DNA of 64,000 bases from an uncultured Marvinbryantia sp. (GTDB lineage: Bacteria; Bacillota; Clostridia; Lachnospirales; Lachnospiraceae): positions 50,119-114,118 of the forward strand of contig CAKRVB010000006.1 of assembly GCA_934408725.1 (NCBI GenBank), given 5' to 3'. Under the pieces are notes generated by a model. That model worked only from the letters and a program-made list of their open reading frames with translations. It was not told the origin of the DNA and did no database searches. The position numbers and the translations under genes are program-made. Of this stretch, positions 16,606-25,544 are shown in pieces. The first letter of the stretch is position 1; each line of letters starts with the position of its first letter.

Positions 16606-17520
16606 ATGTATAAAGTTATGCTTGCCGATGATGAAGGCGTTGCATTGGACGCACTGCGCATTATGATTACCAACCAGTTTCACGACATGGAAGAAACTGT
16701 CGATATCCGAATTGCCCAGAATTCCAGCCAGCTGTCTGATATTTACCAGAAATATCAGCCTGATATCCTGATCCTGAATATCCAGATGGCAGGACTGCAC
16801 GGTGTTTTCTCGATTCGGGAACTGCATGCTTTTTACAGCGAATGCCTGTTTCTGGTCGTTTCCTATTCCCGCAAGACAGATTTTAAACGGGAAGGCATCA
16901 ACATCGGTATCCGCGGCTATCTGACTAAGCCTCTGAAACGTGATAAGGTAATCTCAGCACTGAAAGATGTCTTTCGAGAAATCAATTACCACAAAAAGCA
17001 CCAGATCCAGGAGCAGCTAAACAAAGAAGCCTTTGATACCGCTATCCCGGTCATTGAAAACGGTCTGATCAGTGAACTGCTCTTTCCAGAACAATTTCAC
17101 CAGAATCTGCATCTGTACACTTCATTGCTGGACATCCATGCGCCATATGGCTGGATCATGGCTTTAAAGTTCAGCCAGATTACCGCACACGGTACCATGT
17201 GCAACCCCATCGGTTCCGTAGTACAGCTCCAGAGCCAGATCTCTTATTTTCGCAAGATCATCAAAGCCTTCTTCCCAACAGCTATCATAGGTCCCGTTCT
17301 GGCCAACCGAATATTTATTATGATTCCATGTAATGCCTGCCCACTTTCCGAAAATGAAGAAGCATTCCGGCAAAAAAGGTCAAAAGATATGGAGACCCAA
17401 CTACATCGCAAGCTGAATCTCCGTTTTAAAATCGGACTGGGTGCACCACAGCCACTTATGAATCTGGCACAGTCATTAAAAGAAGCCTACGAAGCCGTGG
17501 AACAGCCCACGCCACATTAA
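16606..17520 (+). CDS. Degenerate response regulator: pseudo-receiver without DNA-binding domain
   Basis: A 304-aa paralogue of the regulator at 13.9 kb, alignable from the first residue (MYKVMLADDEG versus MYKVLLVDDEG) through the middle region (YGWIMALKF versus YGWIMVLEF, PIGSVVQLQ versus PVGTTVQLQ). The phospho-acceptor Asp is Asn58 (LILNIQMAG), while the acidic pocket and Lys (YLTKP) remain. The protein stops before the AraC domain and a strong terminator follows at once, so no HTH is encoded. The reading frame is intact. It may titrate or dimerise with the full regulator, or be decaying. Confidence 0.85.
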   Translation: MYKVMLADDEGVALDALRIMITNQFHDMEETVDIRIAQNSSQLSDIYQKYQPDILILNIQMAGLHGVFSIRELHAFYSECLFLVVSYSRKTDFKREGINIGIRGYLTKPLKRDKVISALKDVFREINYHKKHQIQEQLNKEAFDTAIPVIENGLISELLFPEQFHQNLHLYTSLLDIHAPYGWIMALKFSQITAHGTMCNPIGSVVQLQSQISYFRKIIKAFFPTAIIGPVLANRIFIMIPCNACPLSENEEAFRQKRSKDMETQLHRKLNLRFKIGLGAPQPLMNLAQSLKEAYEAVEQPTPH

Positions 17521-17523
17521 TCC

Positions 17524-17590
17524 AGAAGAGGGAATATCACTCCATAACTGACAACTTTGTTATTTTGCGATATTCCCTCTTCTTTTATGT
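17524..17590 (+). terminator. Terminator of the sensory cassette
   Basis: AGAAGAGGGAATATC and GATATTCCCTCTTCT form a perfect 15-bp stem around a 30-nt loop, followed by TTTATG. The loop has an inner ATAAC/GTTAT pairing. It lies between convergent genes and probably works in both directions. Confidence 0.8.
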
Positions 17591-17638
17591 TATTATACAT
17601 TATCTAACAACTAATTTTTCTGTTTTTCCAGCCTTTCA

Positions 17639-18655
17639 TCAGCCATCTACTTCTGCTCTCACCTCATCTACTTCTTCCTGTGTAAGTGCACCTTTTTCTA
17701 CATAATAATCTAAATATTCATCTACATTATCTGCTGTAATTAAAATCGCTTCCATCTCAGACTCAATTACCTCTTCTTCCCCTTTCAGAAGTTTTGCAGC
17801 TGCCTCAAGATTAAGCTGTGCCATTTCATCCGTATCCTGCATAACTGTTGCAGTCATATGGCCACGTTTGATTGCAAGTAGTGATTCTGGAAGTCCATCA
17901 ACGCCATAATACTGAGTATCTTTGTAAGTATCATCGTCTTTTACAACCTCATAAGCTGAAAGTGCTAATGTATCACCAATTGTCATAACAACATCAATCT
18001 TTCCAAAAGACTGTACCCAGTCTTCCATTGTTGCCATAAAAGTGGCTTCATCCGCTCTGTCTGTGATCTTTTCTGCAAGTAATTCAACATCTTCACGTTC
18101 TCCTAAAAAAACATCCTTATATGCCTGAAGTCTGGATTCTGTATGAAGATTTCCAGGATTACATGACATCATAACAACTCTCGCATTTTCAGGTGCATTT
18201 TCTGTTGCTAACTTTGCTAAAACTTCACCCTGTTCATAAGGATTCGCATCTACCCATGATCCACCTTCTATCTCACGAATACCTGCATTCGTTGTGATCA
18301 ACTTAATTCCTGCATTTAATACCTGTTCACAATATGGCTTCTGTAAATCTCCATCATTTGGCTGTACAATAATACAATCATAGCCTTTTGTAATACATGT
18401 TTCAATCAAGCTGTTTTGTTTGTCACTATCTGCCTGTGCATCTAATATTTCCAAAGAAAACAAGTCATCATAATTTTTTGCTTCTTCTTCAAAAGAATTG
18501 ATAATTCTTGCTACAAAGCTGTCTGCTGCATTTCTTACAATAAATGCCACTTCATACTTCTCATTGCTTTCTGCTTTTGCAGTAAATCCAGCCCCCACTG
18601 GAATAACCGCTACAGTTGCCATTAACATTGCTAACCCTTTTTTCCATGCTTTCAT
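17639..18655 (-). CDS. Ribose-type sugar/polyol-binding protein
   Basis: A 338-aa extracytoplasmic binding protein of the RbsB class. It has a Sec signal peptide with a likely AKA|ES cleavage site and no lipobox Cys. Binding-domain signatures include AFIVRNAADSFVARI, YDCIIVQPNDGDLQKPYCE, GIKLITTNAG and YYGVDGLPESLLAIKRG. It is the last gene of the operon dehydrogenase-ATPase-permease-binding protein, an unusual order since binding proteins usually come first. The neighbouring polyol dehydrogenase and ribulokinase point to a pentitol or related substrate. AAGGAGG precedes the start. Confidence 0.88.
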   Translation of the reverse strand: MKAWKKGLAMLMATVAVIPVGAGFTAKAESNEKYEVAFIVRNAADSFVARIINSFEEEAKNYDDLFSLEILDAQADSDKQNSLIETCITKGYDCIIVQPNDGDLQKPYCEQVLNAGIKLITTNAGIREIEGGSWVDANPYEQGEVLAKLATENAPENARVVMMSCNPGNLHTESRLQAYKDVFLGEREDVELLAEKITDRADEATFMATMEDWVQSFGKIDVVMTIGDTLALSAYEVVKDDDTYKDTQYYGVDGLPESLLAIKRGHMTATVMQDTDEMAQLNLEAAAKLLKGEEEVIESEMEAILITADNVDEYLDYYVEKGALTQEEVDEVRAEVDG

Positions 18656-18735
18656 AAAGAACCTCCTTAATAATAAAAATTATAATAGTTTTTATAACAA
18701 TCCCATCTGGGCATTATTATTTTAATTTTGTTGTA

Positions 18736-19689
18736 TCATCCCTTTTTATATGTCTTCTTTTCTTTCGAATAAATATCCCAAATAACTGCTACTGCAATAA
18801 TAAATCCACGTACCACCTGTTGTAAGTAAGAATCTATCGATGCAAGATTCATAATATTGTTTAAAAAACCAACAATAAATGATCCGACCACTGTTCCAAA
18901 AGCAGTACCTATTCCACCTGAAAAACTAGTTCCGCCAATAATGGTAGAGGTCATTGCATCAAACTCATAACTCAATCCACCATTTGGCATTGCTCCATTT
19001 ACACGAGCTACCCATACTACTGCAGCCAATCCAACCAGTACGCCATTTGCTACATAAGCAAGAATTTTTATTTTCTCGACATTGATACCTGAAGCTCTGG
19101 CTGCTTCTTCATTTCCGCCCACTGCATAAATAGATCGACCAAATTTTGTCTGTTTTGTCAGATAAGCCATAATTATAAAACATGCAACCATAAAATACAC
19201 TGGCATTGGAATCCCCAGGAAATTTCCCTGACCAATAAATGTCAATCCCTCAATATCATATAAATTCGTTCCGCCTGTATAAAAGAGAGCTGCCCCTCTT
19301 GCCATTGCCTGAACTGCCAATGTTGCAATAAATGGTGGGGTATGAAAAAATGTTACCATCAATGCACTGATCAGATTACATGCAACAGCAACAACAATTG
19401 CAACAAGAATTGTTAAAAACACATTCGGAACATGCTGGAAAAAGGATACACAGATTACCCCCGATAATGCCAAAACAGATCCTGCTGCAAGATCCAGAAG
19501 TCCGCATATGATCAGTAACATCGCTCCAAATGATATAATAATAATAACAGACTGCTGTTTTATTACATTTAATAAATTGCTTATTTTCAAAAAATTCTCA
19601 TTTGCCACACCGCAAACTGCCATTAAAGCTAGTAAGATCAACACTAAACTATATTTATTTAAAATTGATCTCCAATTTTTTGTTGACAT
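18736..19689 (-). CDS. Ribose-type ABC transporter permease
   Basis: A 317-aa membrane permease of the RbsC class with about eight to ten hydrophobic segments. Family features are LLDLAAGSVLALSG near residue 67, TPPFIATLAVQAMARG, and GGNEEAARASGINVEKIK, the cytoplasmic loop that contacts the ATPase. The start chosen is the ATG at 19689, 8 nt after GGAGG; an in-frame ATG at 19704 overlaps that site. It follows the ATPase within 25 bp. Confidence 0.9.
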   Translation of the reverse strand: MSTKNWRSILNKYSLVLILLALMAVCGVANENFLKISNLLNVIKQQSVIIIISFGAMLLIICGLLDLAAGSVLALSGVICVSFFQHVPNVFLTILVAIVVAVACNLISALMVTFFHTPPFIATLAVQAMARGAALFYTGGTNLYDIEGLTFIGQGNFLGIPMPVYFMVACFIIMAYLTKQTKFGRSIYAVGGNEEAARASGINVEKIKILAYVANGVLVGLAAVVWVARVNGAMPNGGLSYEFDAMTSTIIGGTSFSGGIGTAFGTVVGSFIVGFLNNIMNLASIDSYLQQVVRGFIIAVAVIWDIYSKEKKTYKKG

Positions 19690-19712
19690 AGATTTTTCCT
19701 CCATTACGTCTT

Positions 19713-21203
19713 TTAATTTGAAACTGCCATTCCCATAATAACTTCCTGTGTAAATTCTTTTCGTTCAAGACTACCTGCAATGTGCCCTTCGTTCATCACA
19801 TAGATTCGATCACACATTCCAATCAACTCCGGCAGTTCAGATGATACCAAAATAATTCCTTTTCCAGCATTTGCGAACTCTTCAATCAATTGATATATTT
19901 CTGTTTTTGCGCCAACATCAATTCCTCTTGTTGGTTCATCCATTATCAAAACCTCTGGATCACACAATAACCATTTTGCAAGAATTACTTTTTGTTGGTT
20001 ACCTCCTGACAAATTCATAATTTTAGCTTCTATTGACGGTGTTTTCACCCGCATCTTCTTGCAAACTTGTTCTACCTCTCGTTCTTCTCTCTTTTTATGG
20101 CGAATTCCTTTATAAAAATACTGTTTTAAAGAAGCAAGTGATACATTTTCCATTATATCACGCATTGGTATTATTCCATATTTTCTCCGATCCTCAGATA
20201 TCATCGCAATTCCTTTTTCAATTGCATCAGCAGGACTTTTTATCTGAATTTTCTGTCCTCTCAAATATATTTCACCCGTCTGATATTTATCTAATCCAAA
20301 AATGGCACGCATAATTTCCGTTCGTCCTGCACCAACCAATCCTGCAAAACCTACTACTTCACCACGATGAACTTGAAATGAAATGTCTTCAAAAATTTTA
20401 TGCGATGTCAGTTTTTCTACCCGAAATATTTCCTCTCCAATTTTCACATCTTCTTTCGGATACATATTTTCCAATTTCCGACCTACCATTAAACTAATAA
20501 TTTCATCCATTGTAGTTTCATTCGCCTTTTTTGTTGCTATCGTAGTACCATCCCGCAACACCGTGATTTCATCTGCAATCCTGAAAATTTCATCCATTTT
20601 ATGTGAAATATAAATAATACTGACACCTCGTTTTTTCAATTCCTCTATTTTTCTAAATAGAAATTCTACCTCTTTATTAGAAATTGATGACGTAGGTTCA
20701 TCCATGATCAAAATTTTTGCTTCAAATGAAACCGCTTTTAAAATTTCAATCAACTGAATATCTGCAACACTTAGGCTCCTCAAAAGATCATGTGCTTTAT
20801 AAGGCAGCCCTTCCTGTTTCATAAGACGTTCTGTTTCATCATACATTTTGTTCCAATTCAATCTGAATTTTCCCTTTGGAGCCCATCTTCCCATGAATAT
20901 ATTTTCTGCAATTGTCAGATCTGGTACATAGGATAATTCTTGAAATATCATTGCAATCCCATTTTCTCTTGCATCCATAGGACTATGTATTTCGACTTTT
21001 TTTCCATCAATATAGATTTCTCCTTCATCCTGTCGATAGATCCCATCAAGCACCTTCATCAGTGTTGATTTTCCTGCCCCATTCTCTCCACACAAAACAT
21101 GGACTGTTCCTTTTTTCAGTGCAAAACTAACTTGATCCAGAGCTTTAACACCAGGAAAACTTTTGGAAATGTTCTTTACTTCCAATTTGATTTCTGCACC
21201 CAT
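19713..21203 (-). CDS. Ribose-type ABC transporter ATP-binding protein
   Basis: A 496-aa tandem ATPase of the RbsA class. The first domain has Walker [10 protein letters not shown], a degenerate signature (LSVADIQLIEIL) and ILIMDEPTSSIS. The second has a degenerate Walker A (GLVGAGRTEI), an intact [15 protein letters not shown] and [16 protein letters not shown]. Codon use is markedly AT-rich compared with the other RbsA-like gene at the left edge, consistent with a different origin of this cluster. It lies 26 bp after the dehydrogenase gene. Confidence 0.92.
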   Translation of the reverse strand: MGAEIKLEVKNISKSFPGVKALDQVSFALKKGTVHVLCGENGAGKSTLMKVLDGIYRQDEGEIYIDGKKVEIHSPMDARENGIAMIFQELSYVPDLTIAENIFMGRWAPKGKFRLNWNKMYDETERLMKQEGLPYKAHDLLRSLSVADIQLIEILKAVSFEAKILIMDEPTSSISNKEVEFLFRKIEELKKRGVSIIYISHKMDEIFRIADEITVLRDGTTIATKKANETTMDEIISLMVGRKLENMYPKEDVKIGEEIFRVEKLTSHKIFEDISFQVHRGEVVGFAGLVGAGRTEIMRAIFGLDKYQTGEIYLRGQKIQIKSPADAIEKGIAMISEDRRKYGIIPMRDIMENVSLASLKQYFYKGIRHKKREEREVEQVCKKMRVKTPSIEAKIMNLSGGNQQKVILAKWLLCDPEVLIMDEPTRGIDVGAKTEIYQLIEEFANAGKGIILVSSELPELIGMCDRIYVMNEGHIAGSLERKEFTQEVIMGMAVSN

Positions 21204-21229
21204 TGCTTCACCAATCCTTTTTTCATATC

Positions 21230-22264
21230 TTAAAATTTAATAACCGCTTTGATAACGTTTTGTGCATCATGAACTACTGTACTAAACGCAAGATCTGATT
21301 CATCAAAAGTAAATCTGTTTGTTACAATTTTCTTCACATCTATCGATCCACTGGAAATCGCAGCAATTGCTGTTGGATATAAATTTCTATATCGAAATAC
21401 AGTTTTAATTGTTATTTCTTTTACCATAGCCTGTGAAAAATTATAATTTGCCATGCTTTCTGCTGCCATTCCAACTAAAACAATTGTTCCACCTTTTTTT
21501 ACGTAATATGGTGTCTGTTGGATTGTTGCAATTGCTCCTGCTGTTTCAAAAACAAAATCAACACCTTTTCCATCAAACAGTTCCTCTACCCGTTCAGCGA
21601 CATTTTCTTTCTGTGCATTAATTACTTCCGTTGCCCCCATTTCTTTAGCCATATTCAGTCTCTTTTCATATAAATCAACAACAACAATTCGAGAAGCGCC
21701 TCTTGCTTTAGCTGAAAGTAATGTTACAAGACCAATGCAGCCACCACCTAAAATCAACACATCTGATCCCAGTCCAACTCCACCAAGTGCAGTTGCATGA
21801 AGTCCTACTGCCAACGGTTCTACCAACGCACCTTCTTCCGTTGACATATTCTCTGGCAATTTAAAACACATATCAGCAGGATGAGCCACGTATTCCTTCA
21901 ATGCTCCCTGTACAGGTGGATCAGCAAAAAAGATAACATTCGGACATAAATTATACCTTCCTGTTTTGCAATATTCACATTTTCCACATGCGTATCCTGG
22001 TTCAAGTGCTACTTTATCTCCTACCTTAAGATTTTTTACTGCTGCACCAATTTTTACAACTTCACCGGCCACCTCATGTCCCAATACAAAATCTGGTGGT
22101 GCTGCTACATCTCCTACCCTGCCATCTTTATAAAAATGAACATCTGATCCACACACACCACAATACTCCATTTTTACTAAAACCTGATCATCCGATATTT
22201 CCGGAATCTTTGCATCATCTTTTACCACAATTTTCATTGCTTCTTTTAAATATGCTACCTTCAT
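21230..22264 (-). CDS. Zinc-dependent polyol dehydrogenase (sorbitol/xylitol dehydrogenase family)
   Basis: A 344-aa medium-chain dehydrogenase. Catalytic zinc ligands are visible as Cys in EYCGVCGSD and His-Glu in LGHEVAGEV. The structural zinc cysteines are in ACGKCEYCKTGRYNLC. The NAD-binding fold shows VLILGGGCIGLVTL, and Asp in VVVDLYEKR indicates NAD over NADP. Likely reaction: oxidation of a pentitol or hexitol to the ketose. It heads the operon with the importer, and a ribulokinase lies nearby, so a pentitol such as arabitol, xylitol or ribitol is a reasonable guess. Confidence 0.88.
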   Translation of the reverse strand: MKVAYLKEAMKIVVKDDAKIPEISDDQVLVKMEYCGVCGSDVHFYKDGRVGDVAAPPDFVLGHEVAGEVVKIGAAVKNLKVGDKVALEPGYACGKCEYCKTGRYNLCPNVIFFADPPVQGALKEYVAHPADMCFKLPENMSTEEGALVEPLAVGLHATALGGVGLGSDVLILGGGCIGLVTLLSAKARGASRIVVVDLYEKRLNMAKEMGATEVINAQKENVAERVEELFDGKGVDFVFETAGAIATIQQTPYYVKKGGTIVLVGMAAESMANYNFSQAMVKEITIKTVFRYRNLYPTAIAAISSGSIDVKKIVTNRFTFDESDLAFSTVVHDAQNVIKAVIKF

Positions 22265-22329
22265 TTGTTACCCCCGTCACTATATTGTGTTAATGTATTT
22301 TGTAAAACAATTTTATATTTTGTGTTTTT

Positions 22330-22358
22330 ATAATAGTGCAGTTTGCTATTTTTGTCAA
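22330..22358 (-). promoter_or_regulatory. Sigma-A promoter of the polyol dehydrogenase/importer operon
   Basis: On the minus strand TTGACA (22353-22358) and TATTAT (22330-22335) are 17 nt apart, about 65 nt before the dehydrogenase start. The divergent ROK gene is read from the other side. AT-rich sequence with TTTTGTAAAA-type symmetry just downstream might hold the ROK operator, but I could not define it. Confidence 0.75.
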
Positions 22359-22458
22359 TATTTTTTTAAAAAATTGTTGTTTTTTTTCCTTTATGCATTT
22401 AATATAATAATATCAGAATATGTATTAAATAAAATATTTTTATAAAAGGAGTTTTTCT

Positions 22459-23583
22459 ATGTCCAAGACTGACACGATCAACATAAAAAAAATTAACCGG
22501 AGTCGAGTATTCCAACTAATTTCTTCCTGTGATAAGATTTCTAAACAGGATATCGCCAATGAACTCTCCATGAGTCTTCCAACTGTTACTCAAAATTTAA
22601 ATGAACTTCTTGAAATGGGACTCATATCAAACAATGGTTCTTTTGTTTCTACTGTTGGCCGACGTGCCAGGGCGATATCTCTCATTTCCGATGCACGAGT
22701 TGCTGTTGGTCTCGATATCACACGCAATCATATTGCTCTCGTAATTCTAGATTTAAAGGGAAATATTATTCATTCAGTTCGCAAAAGAATGCAAACTGCT
22801 ATCAGTACAGTGTTTTATAAGAAATTGGCAGATGAAATTTATTCTTTTATTGATGAAGCTAACATCAATCGTGATAAAGTGCTCGGTGTTGGAATTACGG
22901 TTCCCGGCATTGTCTATGAAAACGGTACTAAAATCGGAGAAGCTGCCAGCATTCGTATGGCTCCTGATTTTTATGATATTTTTCATGATTATCTGGACAT
23001 TCCATTTATTCTGTTAAATGACGCTAAAGCCAGCGGCTTTGCAGAAGCACATTTTTCTGGTTATACCTCAAATATGTTATACCTCTTCTTGAGCAACACA
23101 GTAGGTGGTTGTATTTTAATAGATGGAAAAGTACAGACAGGAAATACTTGTCGTAGTGCTGAATTCGGACATATGACTCTATTTCCACATGGAATGCGTT
23201 GTCACTGCGGGCGCTATGGTTGCGCAGATCCTTATCTTTGCGCCGGTTTTCTGACGCAATACTCTAATGACAACCTTTCTCTATTTTTTAATGAATTGGA
23301 AAATGGAAATCCTGAATATGTTAAAATATTTGAAAATTATCTCCAGAATCTTTCTATTATGATAAATAATATTCATGTGTGTTTTGATTACGATATCGTT
23401 CTCGGTGGATATATTGGCGGATATATGGGAAAGTATCTTGATCAATTAAAATCTCTTGTTGCCGAGCGCCTTACTTTTGCCTCTGATAATACTGATTTTA
23501 TAAAATCCTGTACATTGAAATTAGAATCTTCTGCCGTAGGTGGAGCATTACATTATACTCAGGCTTTTAATTCCAGTATTTAA
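22459..23583 (+). CDS. ROK-family transcriptional regulator
   Basis: A 374-aa repressor-type protein. The helix-turn-helix is near residues 25-55 (ISKQDIANELSMSLPTVTQN). The sugar-binding domain has a zinc cysteine cluster CHCGRYGCADPYLCA near residue 253. It is divergent from the dehydrogenase/importer operon and 91 bp upstream of the ribulokinase gene, so it most likely controls both. AAAGGAG precedes the start. Its base composition matches the AT-rich cluster. Confidence 0.88.
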   Translation: MSKTDTINIKKINRSRVFQLISSCDKISKQDIANELSMSLPTVTQNLNELLEMGLISNNGSFVSTVGRRARAISLISDARVAVGLDITRNHIALVILDLKGNIIHSVRKRMQTAISTVFYKKLADEIYSFIDEANINRDKVLGVGITVPGIVYENGTKIGEAASIRMAPDFYDIFHDYLDIPFILLNDAKASGFAEAHFSGYTSNMLYLFLSNTVGGCILIDGKVQTGNTCRSAEFGHMTLFPHGMRCHCGRYGCADPYLCAGFLTQYSNDNLSLFFNELENGNPEYVKIFENYLQNLSIMINNIHVCFDYDIVLGGYIGGYMGKYLDQLKSLVAERLTFASDNTDFIKSCTLKLESSAVGGALHYTQAFNSSI

Positions 23584-23674
23584 ATATCAAAGAAAACTTT
23601 TTTACGAACATAATATCATTAGATGAACTGACAAATATTAAGAAATTTAATTATCAATATGGAGTGATGAAAAA

Positions 23675-25354
23675 ATGGAAAACAGAAAATATGTAGTTGG
23701 CGTAGATTTCGGTTCTGATTCAGTAAGAAGCATAATTGTTGATACGAAAAACGGAAATGTAGAAGGATCAGCAACAGTGGAGTATCCAAGATGGAAGGAT
23801 GGTTTATATTGTGATAAAACAATCAGTCAATTTCGCCAACATCCGCAAGACTATTTAGATGCCTTTAAGAAATGCATGAAAATAGCTACCACAGAAGCTG
23901 GAAAAGAAATTTGTAATGCAATTGTTGGCATTGGATTTGATACTACAGGATCGACACCATGTCCTGTTAATAAAGCTGGAGTACCATTAGCTTTATTACC
24001 GGAATTCAAGGATAACCCTAATGCTATGTTTTATTTGTGGAAAGATCATACAGCACAAAAGGAAGCTGAAAAAATAAATCTGGTATTAAGTGATTTTGAG
24101 GGTAAAGATTATACACGATTTCAAGGCATTTATTCTTCAGAATGGTATTGGAGTAAAGTACTCCATGGAATACATACAGATGAAAAAATTCGTGAGCATG
24201 CATATACCTGGATAGAACATGCTGACTGGATGCCAGCAATCATGACAGGCAAATGCAAGCCAGAAGAAATGTATCATAATAGCTGTTCAGCAGGACATAA
24301 GATGTTGTGGAATAGTGAATTTGGTGGTTTGCCTGATTTAAATGCATTAGAAAAAATTGATCCATATTTAAAAGAAGTTGGAAAACGTTTTGGAAAGGCT
24401 CCTGAATTGTCCGTAACGGCTGTAGGGAAAATTTTACCGGTTTGGGCTGAATGGTTAGGCATCAGTAAAAATACAATTGTAGCAGGAAGTTCGTTAGATG
24501 CACATGCAGGTGCAGTTGGAGCTGGCATACAGAAAAATGTATTGGTTAAAGTAATTGGAACATCCTCCGTAGATATGCTAGTGCAGGATAGTATACACAT
24601 GAAAGGAAAAAATTTAAAAAATATTTGTGGTCAGGCAGAAAATTCTATTTTACCTGGATATATAGGCATTGAAGCCAGTCAGGCTGCTTTCGGAGATATT
24701 TATGCATGGTTTAAAAATTTTCTGGTGCAACCACTAAGAGATTTTTTTAAAGAATCTAACGATGCCGCTAAAGTGAAAGAAGATTTTGTAAAAAAATATC
24801 AGAACAGCCTTCTTCACCAATTAAATGAAAAGATAAAAAAACGAAAACCAAATGAAAATCTTGTAATTTTAGATTGGTTTAATGGAAGAAGATACCCGGA
24901 TATCAACGAAAATATTAAAGGTACCATTTACGGATTGACTCTGGGAACTGATGTTTATGATTTATATCAGGCACTGGTACTATCTACTATTTTTGGAACA
25001 AAAAAAATATTTGATTCTTTTATAAATAATGGTTTAGTAATTGATGATGTGATTGCAACTGGTGGTATTCCGCATAAATCCGAGTATATTATGCAAACTA
25101 TGGCCGATGTATTAAAACATAAAATCAGTGTTGTGGAAGAAAAGCAAACTTGCGCACTTGGGGCAGCAATGTATGCTGCTGTTTCAGTGGGAGAATATGA
25201 CAATTTACAGGATGCACAAGCACATATGATAAACAAGAAACCGACTGTATATACTCCACAGGAGAAAAATATCTGTCTATACGACAAACTATATTCGCAA
25301 TATCTATTATTAGGCGAAAAAACAGAGGCATATCAGCATCTGACTGACAGATAA
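23675..25354 (+). CDS. araB: Ribulokinase, AraB-type
   Basis: A 559-aa FGGY kinase, the normal AraB length. It follows E. coli AraB closely: GVDFGSDSVRSI, YPRWKDG, FRQHPQDY, GIGFDTTGSTPCPV, NPNAMFYLWKDHTA, IYSSEWYWSKVLH and GTSSVDMLV. AraB enzymes phosphorylate L- and D-ribulose and also accept xylulose and some pentitols. No araA or araD is present here, so the partner is probably the polyol dehydrogenase upstream, which would supply a ketopentose. The nearby ROK gene is in the same direction. Confidence 0.92.
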   Translation: MENRKYVVGVDFGSDSVRSIIVDTKNGNVEGSATVEYPRWKDGLYCDKTISQFRQHPQDYLDAFKKCMKIATTEAGKEICNAIVGIGFDTTGSTPCPVNKAGVPLALLPEFKDNPNAMFYLWKDHTAQKEAEKINLVLSDFEGKDYTRFQGIYSSEWYWSKVLHGIHTDEKIREHAYTWIEHADWMPAIMTGKCKPEEMYHNSCSAGHKMLWNSEFGGLPDLNALEKIDPYLKEVGKRFGKAPELSVTAVGKILPVWAEWLGISKNTIVAGSSLDAHAGAVGAGIQKNVLVKVIGTSSVDMLVQDSIHMKGKNLKNICGQAENSILPGYIGIEASQAAFGDIYAWFKNFLVQPLRDFFKESNDAAKVKEDFVKKYQNSLLHQLNEKIKKRKPNENLVILDWFNGRRYPDINENIKGTIYGLTLGTDVYDLYQALVLSTIFGTKKIFDSFINNGLVIDDVIATGGIPHKSEYIMQTMADVLKHKISVVEEKQTCALGAAMYAAVSVGEYDNLQDAQAHMINKKPTVYTPQEKNICLYDKLYSQYLLLGEKTEAYQHLTDR

Positions 25355-25465
25355 GCCAGTAAAGAATATGGCATCACACAATTCCATCCCCACCGAATCT
25401 CTCATGATATTTTTACTAAACTGGAAGTATCATCAAAATCAAACCACGGCATTGGGCATGGCAAA

Positions 25466-25510
25466 TAAGGCAGATGTATTTCATGTAAATCATGGAATAC
25501 ATCTGCCTTA
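25466..25510 (-). terminator. Terminator between ribulokinase and hydratase genes
   Basis: TAAGGCAGATGTATT and AATACATCTGCCTTA form a perfect 15-bp stem with a 15-nt loop. TTATTTGCC follows on the minus strand, a weak U-tract. It lies between convergent genes and may serve both. Confidence 0.7.
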
Positions 25511-25544
25511 GGGAACGGTTGTTTTTCAACAATACCCGCTTTAT

